Part shown: in pieces, positions 1 to 8,249 of the stretch
Position numbering within the stretch: position 1 is the stretch's first letter
How the letters are laid out: each line of letters opens with the position of its first letter
Assembly: GCA_041686345.1 (NCBI GenBank)
Contig: JAWLEA010000048.1
Location: forward strand, 1-21,903
DNA: 21,903 nucleotides
Direction of reading: 5' to 3'
From: JAQICJ01 sp041686345
GTDB lineage: Bacteria > Myxococcota_A > Polyangia > HGW-17
Made by a program: the position numbers and the translations under genes
The notes under the pieces: generated by a model
The model's input: only the letters and a program-made list of their open reading frames with translations
Database searches by the model: none
Told to the model about the DNA's origin: nothing

Positions 1-88
1 TGAAAATAAAAAAGCATAAGCACGGGAAAAGCAATATCCCCATTTTTCTGAACTTTCCCCTCCGGGATTCAAATCACTGGTTGCAGGA

Positions 89-589
89 TTGGGAATCGGC
101 TTGGCGGTATTGGGTTGCAAAGATTCCGGCAGTAAAGAAGCTGCCCCCGACAATCAAACCAGGAAAAAAACACATCAAAAAAAATATCCGGTCAGAACTC
201 AGGGTGTTTTAAGACCGGTTGATGCCAAAAAGGACAGTGATGGAGATGGTATCGCGGATTATCAGGATAAATGTCCTCACCGTCCTGAAACCTACAATAA
301 TTATCAAGATAAGGATGGTTGTCCCGATACTCCGGGACAGATTGAAGATGGGCAGAACAATCAGAACCAGGATAAAAAGCAGGATGGCAAAGTTATCAAG
401 GTCTTAAATACCGGCAATCCTCCCACAAAACCACCAGAACCTCCGGTAAAACCACCTGAGCCTCCCACAAAGCCACCCGAACCCATAGTAAAACCACCGG
501 AACCTCCAGTAAAACCGCCTCCCAGGCCTGTACGACTCAGAGGCAGGCCAAGAATGCCCCGCAAACCCAAAAATCCCCATAACAGATAA
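89..589 (+). CDS. Lipoprotein with thrombospondin type 3 repeats and a proline-rich tail; N-terminus uncertain
   Basis: Probable exported lipoprotein of unknown function. A hydrophobic stretch ends in LAVLGC, a good lipobox. Residues 49-80 (counted from the TTG at 89) contain two aspartate-rich TSP3-type calcium-binding repeats (DSDGDGIADYQDKCP and YQDKDGCPD). In OmpA-like proteins such repeats usually join a barrel to a peptidoglycan-binding domain, but neither is present here. Instead, residues 112-146 are about five heptads of the form PxKPPEP, followed by an Arg/Pro-rich basic end. The start is unsettled: the TTG gives only nine residues before the Cys and no basic n-region. The frame is open back to base 20 with no ATG, GTG or TTG, and a stop lies at 17-19. 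The gene may begin at the window edge in another frame (see findings). Seen: repeats and lipobox. Inferred: surface or periplasmic location. Confidence 0.6.
   Translation: MGIGLAVLGCKDSGSKEAAPDNQTRKKTHQKKYPVRTQGVLRPVDAKKDSDGDGIADYQDKCPHRPETYNNYQDKDGCPDTPGQIEDGQNNQNQDKKQDGKVIKVLNTGNPPTKPPEPPVKPPEPPTKPPEPIVKPPEPPVKPPPRPVRLRGRPRMPRKPKNPHNR
421..525 (+). repeat. Tandem 21-bp repeat encoding PxKPPEP heptads
   Basis: Five imperfect consecutive 21-bp units encode PTKPPEP, PVKPPEP, PTKPPEP, IVKPPEP and PVKPPPR. Substitutions fall mostly at third codon positions. Units 1 and 3 carry Thr and units 2, 4 and 5 carry Val, so the ancestral duplicating unit may have been a 42-bp pair. A rigid, extended, positively charged proline spacer is the likely protein product. 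Confidence 0.85.
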
Positions 590-625
590 AAAGATAAATA
601 ATAGTAAGAACAGGTAGGATGGGAA

Positions 626-2566
626 CTAGTTAGCCAGCAAGATGGCTAATTGGCATTCGAAGGAGGCTTTCCAGAACATTTCCAGTGATTTGATTTGGAG
701 GCTGTAATTCTGTTCTTTCATTGACAGGCCGATATTATAGAAAAGTTTGGCCGAAGCGGGAATGATGACTGCATATTTCTTGGCCAGGGCAGCCTGAATC
801 TTTACGTTTTGAACTGCTGATTTCAAGAGGGTTTTCAGGTATTTTTTTTGCTTTATTTCTACATCGTTTCTGTTGACAGATTTTTTTATTTTCAAAAAGT
901 TGTGTTTCATCATCAACATGGAAGAATTGAAATAGGAATTGCTGTAAGCGGCTATTTGTGACAGGTATTTTGGTAAATCTTCTTTGCTTTCTATTTTGTT
1001 AATCAGTTTGACAGAGTTTATTGCTTGCAGATAATTATTGTCCTGATTGATCAGGGCGGAGTGGATTTCTTTCTTGTTTTTACCCGGGATTTGGCCGATA
1101 TTCTGTTTGAGAAAGTATTTTTTGATTAGGGTTAATTGACTTTTCGCCAAATTTTCCAGATTAGCGTTTAGTTTTTGGAATTCGCCTATCTGAATAATAG
1201 ATTTGGGCCCTTTGACTCTGGTGAGTTTGGCAAAATCTTCGGCTTTCAGAGTTTTAAGGTTGGCCAGGGAGAATTTGAGAATTGTGTTGTCAAGCATCTT
1301 GAAGAGTCTGTTTTCGTCCATTGAGGGATCAAGTTTGTTTTTCAGCAGATAGTTGATTTTCTCTTTTACCTGCTTTTGAATAGTCATGCCTTGGAGTGCA
1401 TAACTCCATGCTCCCACAAGCTGTTCCCAAGAACTTATCAGAGCCAGCAGATCTCCACGGGATTCAGGTTTGATTTTTTGCAGATTATCCATAGCAGTTT
1501 TTATATTTTCGGATAATTTATTTAATTCTTTTACGACTTCCAGCATTTTTTTGAGGTCTTTTTTATCGCTCAACTTGTCAAACCTTTTTGACCAGAAAGA
1601 GGTAAAAGCAAAAGCTCCTCCCCTCTGGGCGTAATCGTATCCGGCCGATACCATTCCTGATTTGAGGATTTTTTTGGATTCCTGGGAATAACTGTCGGAA
1701 ACCTTTTTCCAGCCTTGGGTTTTTTGGGAAGGTTTGACTGAAAGTTTGTCATATTTTTTATTGAATTGAGCAGCCAGTTTGTGCCAGTTGGTTGAAATTC
1801 CGGTGAGTTGTTTTTTGAGTTGTGTTGAAAGTTCAAGTTCTTTGTCTGATAAAGGTTCAGGCAGTTCAACAGATTTGCCAGTCAAGGCCATGAAGGCATC
1901 ATAAATTGTATAAATTGGAATCAGTTTAATCGTATTTTGGTCGGCGATTTTGAAAATATCCACATAGGATTTGGTGGCCTGATCAAAAGCCATCTTTTGA
2001 CCGGCGGGATAGGCAAAGGCGTTTTTGCCGGCAGCAACGGCCGCTCTAAGTTTTGCCGGAAGATTGGTGGCGGGGCCGATAGTGCCATCAGGATTGATGG
2101 AACCGGTGAGGCTGACCAGGTTGTCGATTTTGACTCCATTCATGCCGGCCATGATGGTAGCTGTGATTCCGGCTTTTGAATCGAGGGTGGGAAATTTGGT
2201 ATAGCCACTGACTTCAATTTTGTATTCATCCAGTTTTTTGCCTAAGGCAAGGGCGGCATTGAAAGCTGAAGAATAGATGACAGCTTTTGTATCTTTATCT
2301 ACTTTAGCTTTGCCAAAATCAAGTTCAAAAGCTTTGTTTTTTACTTCATTAACTTTGAACTTCATAATTTTTTCAGTGACTTCGGTGTTCTGATCAGTTG
2401 ATGTGGAGTAAACTGGAACAACAAGAACTCCCTCTTCAACTGTATCTGAAGACATATATTCAACTTTATCTTCTTGTTCATCTTTGGGGGTATTGGTTTT
2501 GCCGTTTTTGTTGCATGAAAACAGCATGATTGAAAAAATTATGGATAAAAGTGATATTTGTTTCAT
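626..2566 (-). CDS. Large lipoprotein with an extracytoplasmic Lon-type (S16) protease-like domain
   Basis: 646-residue predicted lipoprotein; lipobox LFSC with the acylated Cys at residue 18. The start at 2566 is chosen because AGGAG lies just upstream and the signal peptide begins there; an in-frame ATG at 2638 would bury it. Residues about 40-250 resemble the Lon proteolytic domain: LTGSINPDGTIGP (153-165) followed by LPAKLRAAVAAGK matches the segment carrying the catalytic Lys, here K172. The Ser region reads LDSKAG (S130) instead of the usual PSAG, so the nucleophile is one residue further from the AG pair. There is no AAA+ ATPase domain. The remaining 400 residues are lysine-rich, predicted helical and unrecognised. 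It could be an ATP-independent envelope protease or an inactive binding protein. The gene converges with the TSP3 lipoprotein gene. Confidence 0.75.
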   Translation of the reverse strand: MKQISLLSIIFSIMLFSCNKNGKTNTPKDEQEDKVEYMSSDTVEEGVLVVPVYSTSTDQNTEVTEKIMKFKVNEVKNKAFELDFGKAKVDKDTKAVIYSSAFNAALALGKKLDEYKIEVSGYTKFPTLDSKAGITATIMAGMNGVKIDNLVSLTGSINPDGTIGPATNLPAKLRAAVAAGKNAFAYPAGQKMAFDQATKSYVDIFKIADQNTIKLIPIYTIYDAFMALTGKSVELPEPLSDKELELSTQLKKQLTGISTNWHKLAAQFNKKYDKLSVKPSQKTQGWKKVSDSYSQESKKILKSGMVSAGYDYAQRGGAFAFTSFWSKRFDKLSDKKDLKKMLEVVKELNKLSENIKTAMDNLQKIKPESRGDLLALISSWEQLVGAWSYALQGMTIQKQVKEKINYLLKNKLDPSMDENRLFKMLDNTILKFSLANLKTLKAEDFAKLTRVKGPKSIIQIGEFQKLNANLENLAKSQLTLIKKYFLKQNIGQIPGKNKKEIHSALINQDNNYLQAINSVKLINKIESKEDLPKYLSQIAAYSNSYFNSSMLMMKHNFLKIKKSVNRNDVEIKQKKYLKTLLKSAVQNVKIQAALAKKYAVIIPASAKLFYNIGLSMKEQNYSLQIKSLEMFWKASFECQLAILLAN

Positions 2567-2805
2567 TCTATACTCCTGATTAGCTCCACGGGAAATAGAG
2601 CGATTTTTGGAAACCAAAGGCAGATGCACGGAATACATCAGTTCATTAATTCTTATTTTTCACAAAATATGAAGAATTTGTAAACAAAATAAATAAAACT
2701 TTTTAAAATTTTTCTCAAACTACATTAACTTACGGACTTTATTTAAATTGTGAAAAAAATTACTTGCTCTGTAACATCTAATGTGTTCTTAAAATGTGAT
2801 AAGAT

Positions 2806-2864
2806 TTCCAGTCCCGGAATTCTTTTGTTTTTTCAATAAAAACTGGAATGTTGTGTTGTTCCAG
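2806..2864. repeat. Alternating inverted repeats TTCCAGT / ACTGGAA / TTCCAG
   Basis: TTCCAGT at 2806-2812 is the exact reverse complement of ACTGGAA at 2842-2848. CTGGAA at 2843-2848 is also the exact complement of TTCCAG at 2859-2864, across a 10-nt loop. The central arm can pair with either neighbour. This is either a set of operator half-sites or an attenuator-like switch. It lies upstream of the only -10-like hexamer seen, which favours operators unless transcription starts earlier. Confidence 0.5.
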
Positions 2865-2905
2865 AAATAATAATGTACATTCACAGCCGGTAACGACTTT
2901 TTGGA

Positions 2906-2911
2906 TATAAT
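2906..2911 (+). promoter_or_regulatory. Possible -10 element for rocD
   Basis: A perfect TATAAT lies 78 bp before the rocD start codon. No good -35 box sits at 16-18 bp; the nearest, TTCACA at 2880-2885, is 20 bp away. The call is tentative. Confidence 0.35.
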
Positions 2912-2988
2912 GGTCTTATTTTAATACAGGTTATTGCACGGTTGTTGGTATGAGGCACATAGCCAGCAAGCCGGCGGAAGGAGCTCTC

Positions 2989-4194
2989 ATGAAAACACAG
3001 GATTATATTGATCTGGAAAACAAGTATGTTGCCCCTAATTACAACCCCTTGGATGTTGTTATTGAAAAGGGAAAAGGTGCTTGGGTCTGGGATGTGGATG
3101 GCAAAAAATATCTTGATTTTTTGGCAGCTTATTCGGCGCTGAACCAGGGTTATTGTAATCCGGATGTTTTTGACGCCATGATCAAGCAGGCTAAACAGGT
3201 TACTCTTACCTCCCGAGCTTTTCGCAATAATCAACTGCCTCTACTGGCCAAAAAATTGTGTGAGATGCTTGATTATGAAATGATGCTTCCCATGAACAGT
3301 GGAGCCGAAGCAGTTGAAACTGCCCTCAAAGTAACCCGCAAGTATGGTTATGTTAAAAAAGGGATAAACCACTATGATGCCGAAATAATAGCCATGGGCA
3401 ACAACTTCCACGGCCGGACTATTTCCATAGTTTCCTTTTCCACAGAAGATGATTATCGCAAGGCTTTCGGGCCTTTTACTCCCGGTTTCAAAACTGTCCC
3501 CTATGGAGATCTGGAAGCTCTGAAAAAAGCTATTACCCCCAATACAGCGGGAATCCTTCTGGAGCCGGTGCAAGGAGAAGCCGGGGTTATTTTCCCCCCG
3601 GAAAATTTCCTGAAAACTATTGCAGATATTTGCAAGGAGAAGGATATTCTTCTGATTACAGATGAAATCCAATCGGGTCTGGGACGTACCGGAAAAATGC
3701 TTGCCAGCGAATGGGAAGGTGTCAAAGCTGATATTGTATGTTTGGGCAAAGCATTGGGAGCAGGATTTTATCCTGTTTCTGCCATTGTAAGTTCCAAAGA
3801 AATTCTTTCCCTTTTCAATCCTGGTGAGCATGGATCAACTTTTGGCGGCAATCCTCTTGGTTGTGCTGTGGCTCTGGCTGCACTGGAAGTTCTTGAAAAG
3901 AACAAACTTCCTCAGCGTGCTCTGGAATTGGGTGAACACCTGATGTCAAAATTGTCGGTACTGAAAGATAATCCTCTGGTTAATGATATTCGTGGCAAAG
4001 GATTGTGGGCCGCAGTAGAATTAACACCTGAAGCCGGTGGTGCCAGAAGATTCTGCACCAAATTGATGGAAAGAGGAGTTCTGGTAAAAGACACCCACCA
4101 TAACACCATCAGAATTGCTCCTGTCCTGACTATTTCCCAGAAAGATCTTGATTTTGGAATAGATAAGATCATCAAGGTTGTCGAAGAAGGTTGA
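2989..4194 (+). CDS. rocD: Ornithine aminotransferase (class III PLP aminotransferase)
   Basis: Transfers the delta-amino group of ornithine to 2-oxoglutarate, giving glutamate-5-semialdehyde and glutamate in the cytoplasm. 401 residues, the usual family length. The N-terminus (NYNPLDVVIEKGKGAWVWD, then YLDFLAAYSALNQG) is typical of ornithine rather than acetylornithine aminotransferases. The PLP-binding Asp is in TDEIQSGLGRTGK, the Schiff-base Lys is K254 in CLGKALGAGFYPVSA, and GEHGSTFGGNPLGC is intact. The ATG at 2989 is chosen over an in-frame ATG at 2950 because AAGGAG (2978-2983) is correctly spaced and the family N-terminus begins there. It is followed by amyA after 126 bp. The role could be arginine/ornithine breakdown or proline supply; no arginase or proline gene is nearby to decide. 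Confidence 0.93.
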   Translation: MKTQDYIDLENKYVAPNYNPLDVVIEKGKGAWVWDVDGKKYLDFLAAYSALNQGYCNPDVFDAMIKQAKQVTLTSRAFRNNQLPLLAKKLCEMLDYEMMLPMNSGAEAVETALKVTRKYGYVKKGINHYDAEIIAMGNNFHGRTISIVSFSTEDDYRKAFGPFTPGFKTVPYGDLEALKKAITPNTAGILLEPVQGEAGVIFPPENFLKTIADICKEKDILLITDEIQSGLGRTGKMLASEWEGVKADIVCLGKALGAGFYPVSAIVSSKEILSLFNPGEHGSTFGGNPLGCAVALAALEVLEKNKLPQRALELGEHLMSKLSVLKDNPLVNDIRGKGLWAAVELTPEAGGARRFCTKLMERGVLVKDTHHNTIRIAPVLTISQKDLDFGIDKIIKVVEEG

Positions 4195-4275
4195 GGGCAA
4201 GTCTAACTTTTTACCTGTAAATTTGTTTTATGTTATTTTAACAACAAAACAGATAAGTTGAAATTAGTTCAAGAG

Positions 4276-4310
4276 CCCCCATTTTGAAAGAAGAGTTGAA
4301 CTAAAAGGGG
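4276..4310 (+). promoter_or_regulatory. Hairpin that could occlude the amyA ribosome-binding site
   Basis: CCCC (4277-4280) and TTTT (4282-4285) can pair with AAAA (4303-4306) and GGGG (4307-4310), leaving one bulged A and a loop of about 15 nt. The 3' arm is the purine-rich stretch that serves as Shine-Dalgarno for amyA (ATG at 4321). AGTT (4266-4269) can pair with AACT (4311-4314) to extend the stem. A 3' T-tract is absent, so it is not a terminator. Confidence 0.4.
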
Positions 4311-4320
4311 AACTGATAAT

Positions 4321-5805
4321 ATGACAGAATATAATGGCGCAATGATGCAGTATTTTCATTGGTATACCCATTCTGATGGTTCGTTGTGGAAAAAGTTGAT
4401 CGGGGATGCTCCAGCTTTGGGAGGTGTTGGAATTACCTCCGTCTGGCTTCCGCCTGCCTACAAGGGAGCAGGGGGAACAGAAGATACAGGATATGGAGTT
4501 TATGATCTTTTCGATTTGGGTGAGTTCGATCAAAAAGGCACAGTGCGCACCAAATATGGAACTCGCAGCGAATATCTTCAAGCAATAAAAGCTGCCCAGG
4601 ATGCCAAAATTCAAGTTTATGCCGATGTTGTTTTCAACCATAAAATGGGTGGTGACGAAGAGGAAGAGTTTAAAGCAACTCCTTTTAATCCTGAAAATCG
4701 CAATGAGGCAATTGGTGAGTTGCAGACCATCAAAGCCTGGACCCACTTTTATTTTCCCGGAAGAAAGGGAAAATATTCCAATTTGCAGTGGCACTGGTGG
4801 CATTTTAACGCTGTTGATGTAAATTCAATGGATGCCGACCAAAAAGCGGTTTATCTTTTTGAAGGCAAAACTTTCCATGAAGATGTAGATTTGGAAAAGG
4901 GCAATTTTGATTATTTGATGGGCAACAATCTTGATATCAACAATCCGGATGTTCGCAAGGAATTGTATTATTGGGGAAAATGGTATCTCGATACAACCGG
5001 GATAGACGGTTTCAGATTTGATGCTGTCAAGCATGTAAGAGCAGGTTTTTTTGTTGATTGGCTCAATCATCTGTGCGAATACAGTGGGAAAGATCTGTTT
5101 GCTGTTGGTGAGTACTGGTCGGGAATTGATAAAGCCCTGGAGAATTTTATTGAAAAAACAGAAGGAAAAATCATGCTTTTTGATGCTGGTTTACACTACA
5201 GTTTTGCCGCAGCCAGCCGGGAAAAAAGCAATTATGATCTCAGGGGTATTTTTGCTGACTCTCTGGTACAGGATCATCCTGAACTTGCTGTAACTCTGGT
5301 AAGCAATCACGATACCCAGCCTTTACAATCCCTTGAATCTGTAGTGGAACCGTGGTTCAAACCATTGGCTTATGCCCTTATTCTTTTGCGCAAGGGAGGA
5401 TATCCCTGTATTTTTTCTGCTGATTATTATGGTGCCAGTTACAAGGGAAAGGGCAGGGATGGAAATGAATATGATATTGAAATGGCAAGCCATAAATGGT
5501 TGCTCGATCGTTTTCTTTATGCACGTCGTTATTGTGCTTATGGCGATGAACACGATTATTTTGACGATCCAAACTGCATAGGTTGGACCAGACATGGCAA
5601 TTCTGAACATCCTCTGGGATTGGCAGTTGTTTTGAGCAACAAAGATGACCAGACCAAATCTATGCAGACTTCTTTGCCCAATACAACTTTTGTCGATTAT
5701 ACCGAACACCGAAAACAGTCAGTAGTAACAGATAAAAATGGCTGGGGAGAATTCAGTTGTGATAAGAATTCAGTATCTGTCTGGTTGCCAGAATCAGCAC
5801 TCTAG
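4321..5805 (+). CDS. amyA: Cytoplasmic alpha-amylase, GH13 family
   Basis: Endo-hydrolysis of alpha-1,4-glucans. At 494 residues without a signal peptide it matches E. coli AmyA-type cytoplasmic amylases, which act on internal glycogen or imported maltodextrins. The GH13 regions are intact: region I DVVFNH (D102, H107); region II GFRFDAVKH with nucleophile D234; region III AVGEYW with acid/base E264; region IV VSNHD with transition-state stabiliser D331. The N-terminal GAMMQYFHWY is typical of the subfamily, and the C-terminal 90 residues form the usual domain C. The SD is AGGGG about 10 nt before the ATG and may be structured. The stop codon overlaps that of the opposing YkuD gene. No glycogen or maltose genes are adjacent. 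Confidence 0.95.
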   Translation: MTEYNGAMMQYFHWYTHSDGSLWKKLIGDAPALGGVGITSVWLPPAYKGAGGTEDTGYGVYDLFDLGEFDQKGTVRTKYGTRSEYLQAIKAAQDAKIQVYADVVFNHKMGGDEEEEFKATPFNPENRNEAIGELQTIKAWTHFYFPGRKGKYSNLQWHWWHFNAVDVNSMDADQKAVYLFEGKTFHEDVDLEKGNFDYLMGNNLDINNPDVRKELYYWGKWYLDTTGIDGFRFDAVKHVRAGFFVDWLNHLCEYSGKDLFAVGEYWSGIDKALENFIEKTEGKIMLFDAGLHYSFAAASREKSNYDLRGIFADSLVQDHPELAVTLVSNHDTQPLQSLESVVEPWFKPLAYALILLRKGGYPCIFSADYYGASYKGKGRDGNEYDIEMASHKWLLDRFLYARRYCAYGDEHDYFDDPNCIGWTRHGNSEHPLGLAVVLSNKDDQTKSMQTSLPNTTFVDYTEHRKQSVVTDKNGWGEFSCDKNSVSVWLPESAL

Positions 5806-8063
5806 TTCCCCTTTTTCGGCTTTTTAGGGGGTTGGTTCTTTTTTGAAGTTTTTTCCCCGGTTTTTGGTTTAGATTTTTTGGTTTTATTTTTATTTGTTTT
5901 TTTCTCTTTTTTCTCAGTTTTTTCTAACTTTTCATCTACTGTTTTACCGGAAGTTTCAAGGGGGGAGGCGTCTTTTGTGGCAGCTTGATTTGCTAAAGCT
6001 GTTCCATCTTCTACAGGGGTGGAATCAGTGGATTCTATCGGCAGATGTTCACCACTTTCTCCTATTTGCATTCCCAAATCAGATTCTTCGGGATATTCTT
6101 TATTGGGAATTCGAATCAACTCTTTGATTGGTTGTTTTACCTTGCCAACTATATAACGTCGGGTTACTCGAATTTTCACAGGGGGTTCCAACTGGTAGTA
6201 ATAGCCTTTGGTCGTCTGGTGGATCCTGAGGGTTTTGTCGTCGTCTCCCGGGACAAAGTGAGTCCAGTCAGCATCTTTTTGGCCGATTCTGGAGTGTTGG
6301 TGACGCTTGAGGATATTGGAAAAGATCCTGAGGGCAAAATGGTTGTAAAGCCGGTGGCAACCATGGGAAAAACCAACTTTGATTGACATGTAGTTGACAC
6401 TGCCGTGAGTTCTTATACCCCGATCAATATCTTCATCTTTACCATTACGGGTAATGGTAGTGGTATGGGGAGCCATCACCAAGCCATAAGCCGAGGCGTA
6501 ACTCGGTCCCAGGGTACTCCATTTTACTACTGTCCGGTAGCGACCTTTAATCTTTGCTTTGGTTGTAAGATCCGAAGGTGGTGTTGATTTGGGCGGGAAC
6601 CAGACTGGTGCGGCAACAATGTATTTCCATTCTTTGGGACCGATATCTGAACTCTTGTATTTCATAAAAATCTGCTTGTCTTTGTATTCTTTTTTCCAGC
6701 CTCCAGCAGTGGTTCCTGTGCTGGAAAGCATTATTTTACGACCTTTATATACAGTATAAAGATAAAGATGGGGTAGCATGCCTCTGGGTGCATATTTTCT
6801 TTTCCCTTCAGGAGTGTAGGGAATGTCATACCAGACATCTCCAATGGATATCTTGACGAAAAATTCCATGTTATCTGAATAATATTCTGGGAGTGGGGGT
6901 AATTTGAAAGCAATTTTCAAATTATTGAAATATTCAGGCGGATGGATTTGAAACCAGGATAAAGCTTTTTCGGGAGTATCTATTCCCAGATCTTCCATGA
7001 CAAGATCAGTATATTTGCCAATCAGATCCGGACCTTTTTTAACACCGTCTCTGGTTTGAATCTTGGCGGTTCCATCTTCAAATATAGTCAGAGAATGTGC
7101 CACTCTGGTGGAAATAACTCTTTTCAGAGACTGGTAATTGTTTTCCAGGAGTGAGTTGCTGAGTTTTTTCCAGATCTTTTTAGTGAGATGACCCCAATTG
7201 TAGATTTTATGTTTTTTTTCAAATTTTCTGATGGCACGACGCATATTAAGATTAAAATAGTTTTTGCGAAGGTAATTGGCTTTAGTTATTCCTTCACAGA
7301 TAAAACGTTTTCTCATTTCATTGACGGCAGCCAGACGATTTTTGGCTCTGATAAAAATCCTCAGCCGGGATGGCAGCTTTTTAGAGGATTGTTCAGCCTT
7401 TTTTGCATGTTCAAAGGGTTTTTTTATTCCTTTTCGGCGGGCCCACTTTAAATATTTTTTTCGGGCATGTTTGAAACGGAAAAAATATTTGCGAGGATGG
7501 GAGCTGTTGTAGGTCATCTTATTTTCAAGTTGGTTAAAAAGATCAAAATCCAGTTCTCGGGAACATTTCTTTTCGGCATCATTGATAAATCGTTTTTGCA
7601 GAACTGAAAGAGTAGGTGGAATTCCGTAAAGCTCAAGATAGTTGTTTTCACCTTTTTTCAGTTTTTTCCCATCCTCGGTAGTGCGATTTTGAGCCAGAGC
7701 CAGGAAAGTATCTCGATAATTGTTTTCTTTCTTTTCTCCCGAAGGGGAAGATTGTTCAGTGAAAAGATAAGGTACCCAGTTTTCGCCCAGATCGACAATA
7801 TGATAATTATCGCCTTCAGTCTTTTCTTTCTCAATATTTTTGCATTCACCGTCACTACAGAAAAGTATCGGATTTTTGATGACTTTCTTCTTCTTTTTTT
7901 CTTTTACTCTCTCTTTGTCTTTATCTGTTTCTTGTTTTTGCAGTTCAGTTTTGGAAGGGAATTGATCTTTGACTTTATTCTCTTTATCAATTTTTTCACT
8001 TTTTGAGGAACTGCCGCAACTTGTGAAGGAAAATAAAATCAGAATCAAAAAAAAGTTTTTCAT
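5802..8063 (-). CDS. Large L,D-transpeptidase-like (YkuD) lipoprotein
   Basis: 753-residue predicted lipoprotein (lipobox FTSC, Cys16). YkuD domains cross-link peptidoglycan stems (3-3 bonds) or attach proteins to them in the periplasm. The catalytic signature is present near residues 550-572: RTHG (H553), then SHGCHRL with Cys569 as nucleophile. Residues about 272-305 (NMRRAIRKFEKKHKIYNWGHL...) resemble a degenerate PG_binding_1 repeat. After the lipobox and at residues 710-753 the chain is extremely Lys/Glu-rich, and 190-300 is also very basic. A Cys pair (C69, C74) may form a disulfide. SHGCHRL followed by a YxLEPPV strand is a style I associate with myxobacterial L,D-transpeptidase homologues. 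SD AAGGTG lies before the ATG at 8063. The gene stands alone, convergent with amyA and divergent from cdr. Confidence 0.85.
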   Translation of the reverse strand: MKNFFLILILFSFTSCGSSSKSEKIDKENKVKDQFPSKTELQKQETDKDKERVKEKKKKKVIKNPILFCSDGECKNIEKEKTEGDNYHIVDLGENWVPYLFTEQSSPSGEKKENNYRDTFLALAQNRTTEDGKKLKKGENNYLELYGIPPTLSVLQKRFINDAEKKCSRELDFDLFNQLENKMTYNSSHPRKYFFRFKHARKKYLKWARRKGIKKPFEHAKKAEQSSKKLPSRLRIFIRAKNRLAAVNEMRKRFICEGITKANYLRKNYFNLNMRRAIRKFEKKHKIYNWGHLTKKIWKKLSNSLLENNYQSLKRVISTRVAHSLTIFEDGTAKIQTRDGVKKGPDLIGKYTDLVMEDLGIDTPEKALSWFQIHPPEYFNNLKIAFKLPPLPEYYSDNMEFFVKISIGDVWYDIPYTPEGKRKYAPRGMLPHLYLYTVYKGRKIMLSSTGTTAGGWKKEYKDKQIFMKYKSSDIGPKEWKYIVAAPVWFPPKSTPPSDLTTKAKIKGRYRTVVKWSTLGPSYASAYGLVMAPHTTTITRNGKDEDIDRGIRTHGSVNYMSIKVGFSHGCHRLYNHFALRIFSNILKRHQHSRIGQKDADWTHFVPGDDDKTLRIHQTTKGYYYQLEPPVKIRVTRRYIVGKVKQPIKELIRIPNKEYPEESDLGMQIGESGEHLPIESTDSTPVEDGTALANQAATKDASPLETSGKTVDEKLEKTEKKEKKTNKNKTKKSKPKTGEKTSKKNQPPKKPKKGN

Positions 8064-8249
8064 TAGTTCACCTTGTTGGTTGGATTTCGGATGTTCAACC
8101 CGAATTCAAATGCCACCTGATAGTTTTGTGAATAAAACTGTTTGGAATTGAAACTGTTTGCAAACGATAAATCCAGTTATTTAAAAGGTCAGTGCCCATT
8201 TGATCAACAGATTGGCTGATTGAGTAAAACATAGCCTATCAGCGACGGT

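Larger units (their letters stand above)
2567..2988. other. 422-bp divergent intergenic region
   Basis: AT-rich region between the leftward S16 lipoprotein gene and rightward rocD, so it should hold promoters for both. No convincing ORF lies in it. It contains repeated TTCCAG/CTGGAA arms (2806-2864) and a TATAAT hexamer (2906-2911), listed separately. I found no well-spaced promoter for the leftward gene. Confidence 0.7.

Noticed and set aside
361..570. Gly-rich open frame on the minus strand opposite the PPEP repeats
   Set aside because: It is the mirror of the proline repeat in the real plus-strand gene, has no SD and no independent codon signature.
3241..3831. 196-codon open frame antisense to rocD
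   Set aside because: It lies wholly inside a clearly conserved aminotransferase and encodes no recognisable motif.
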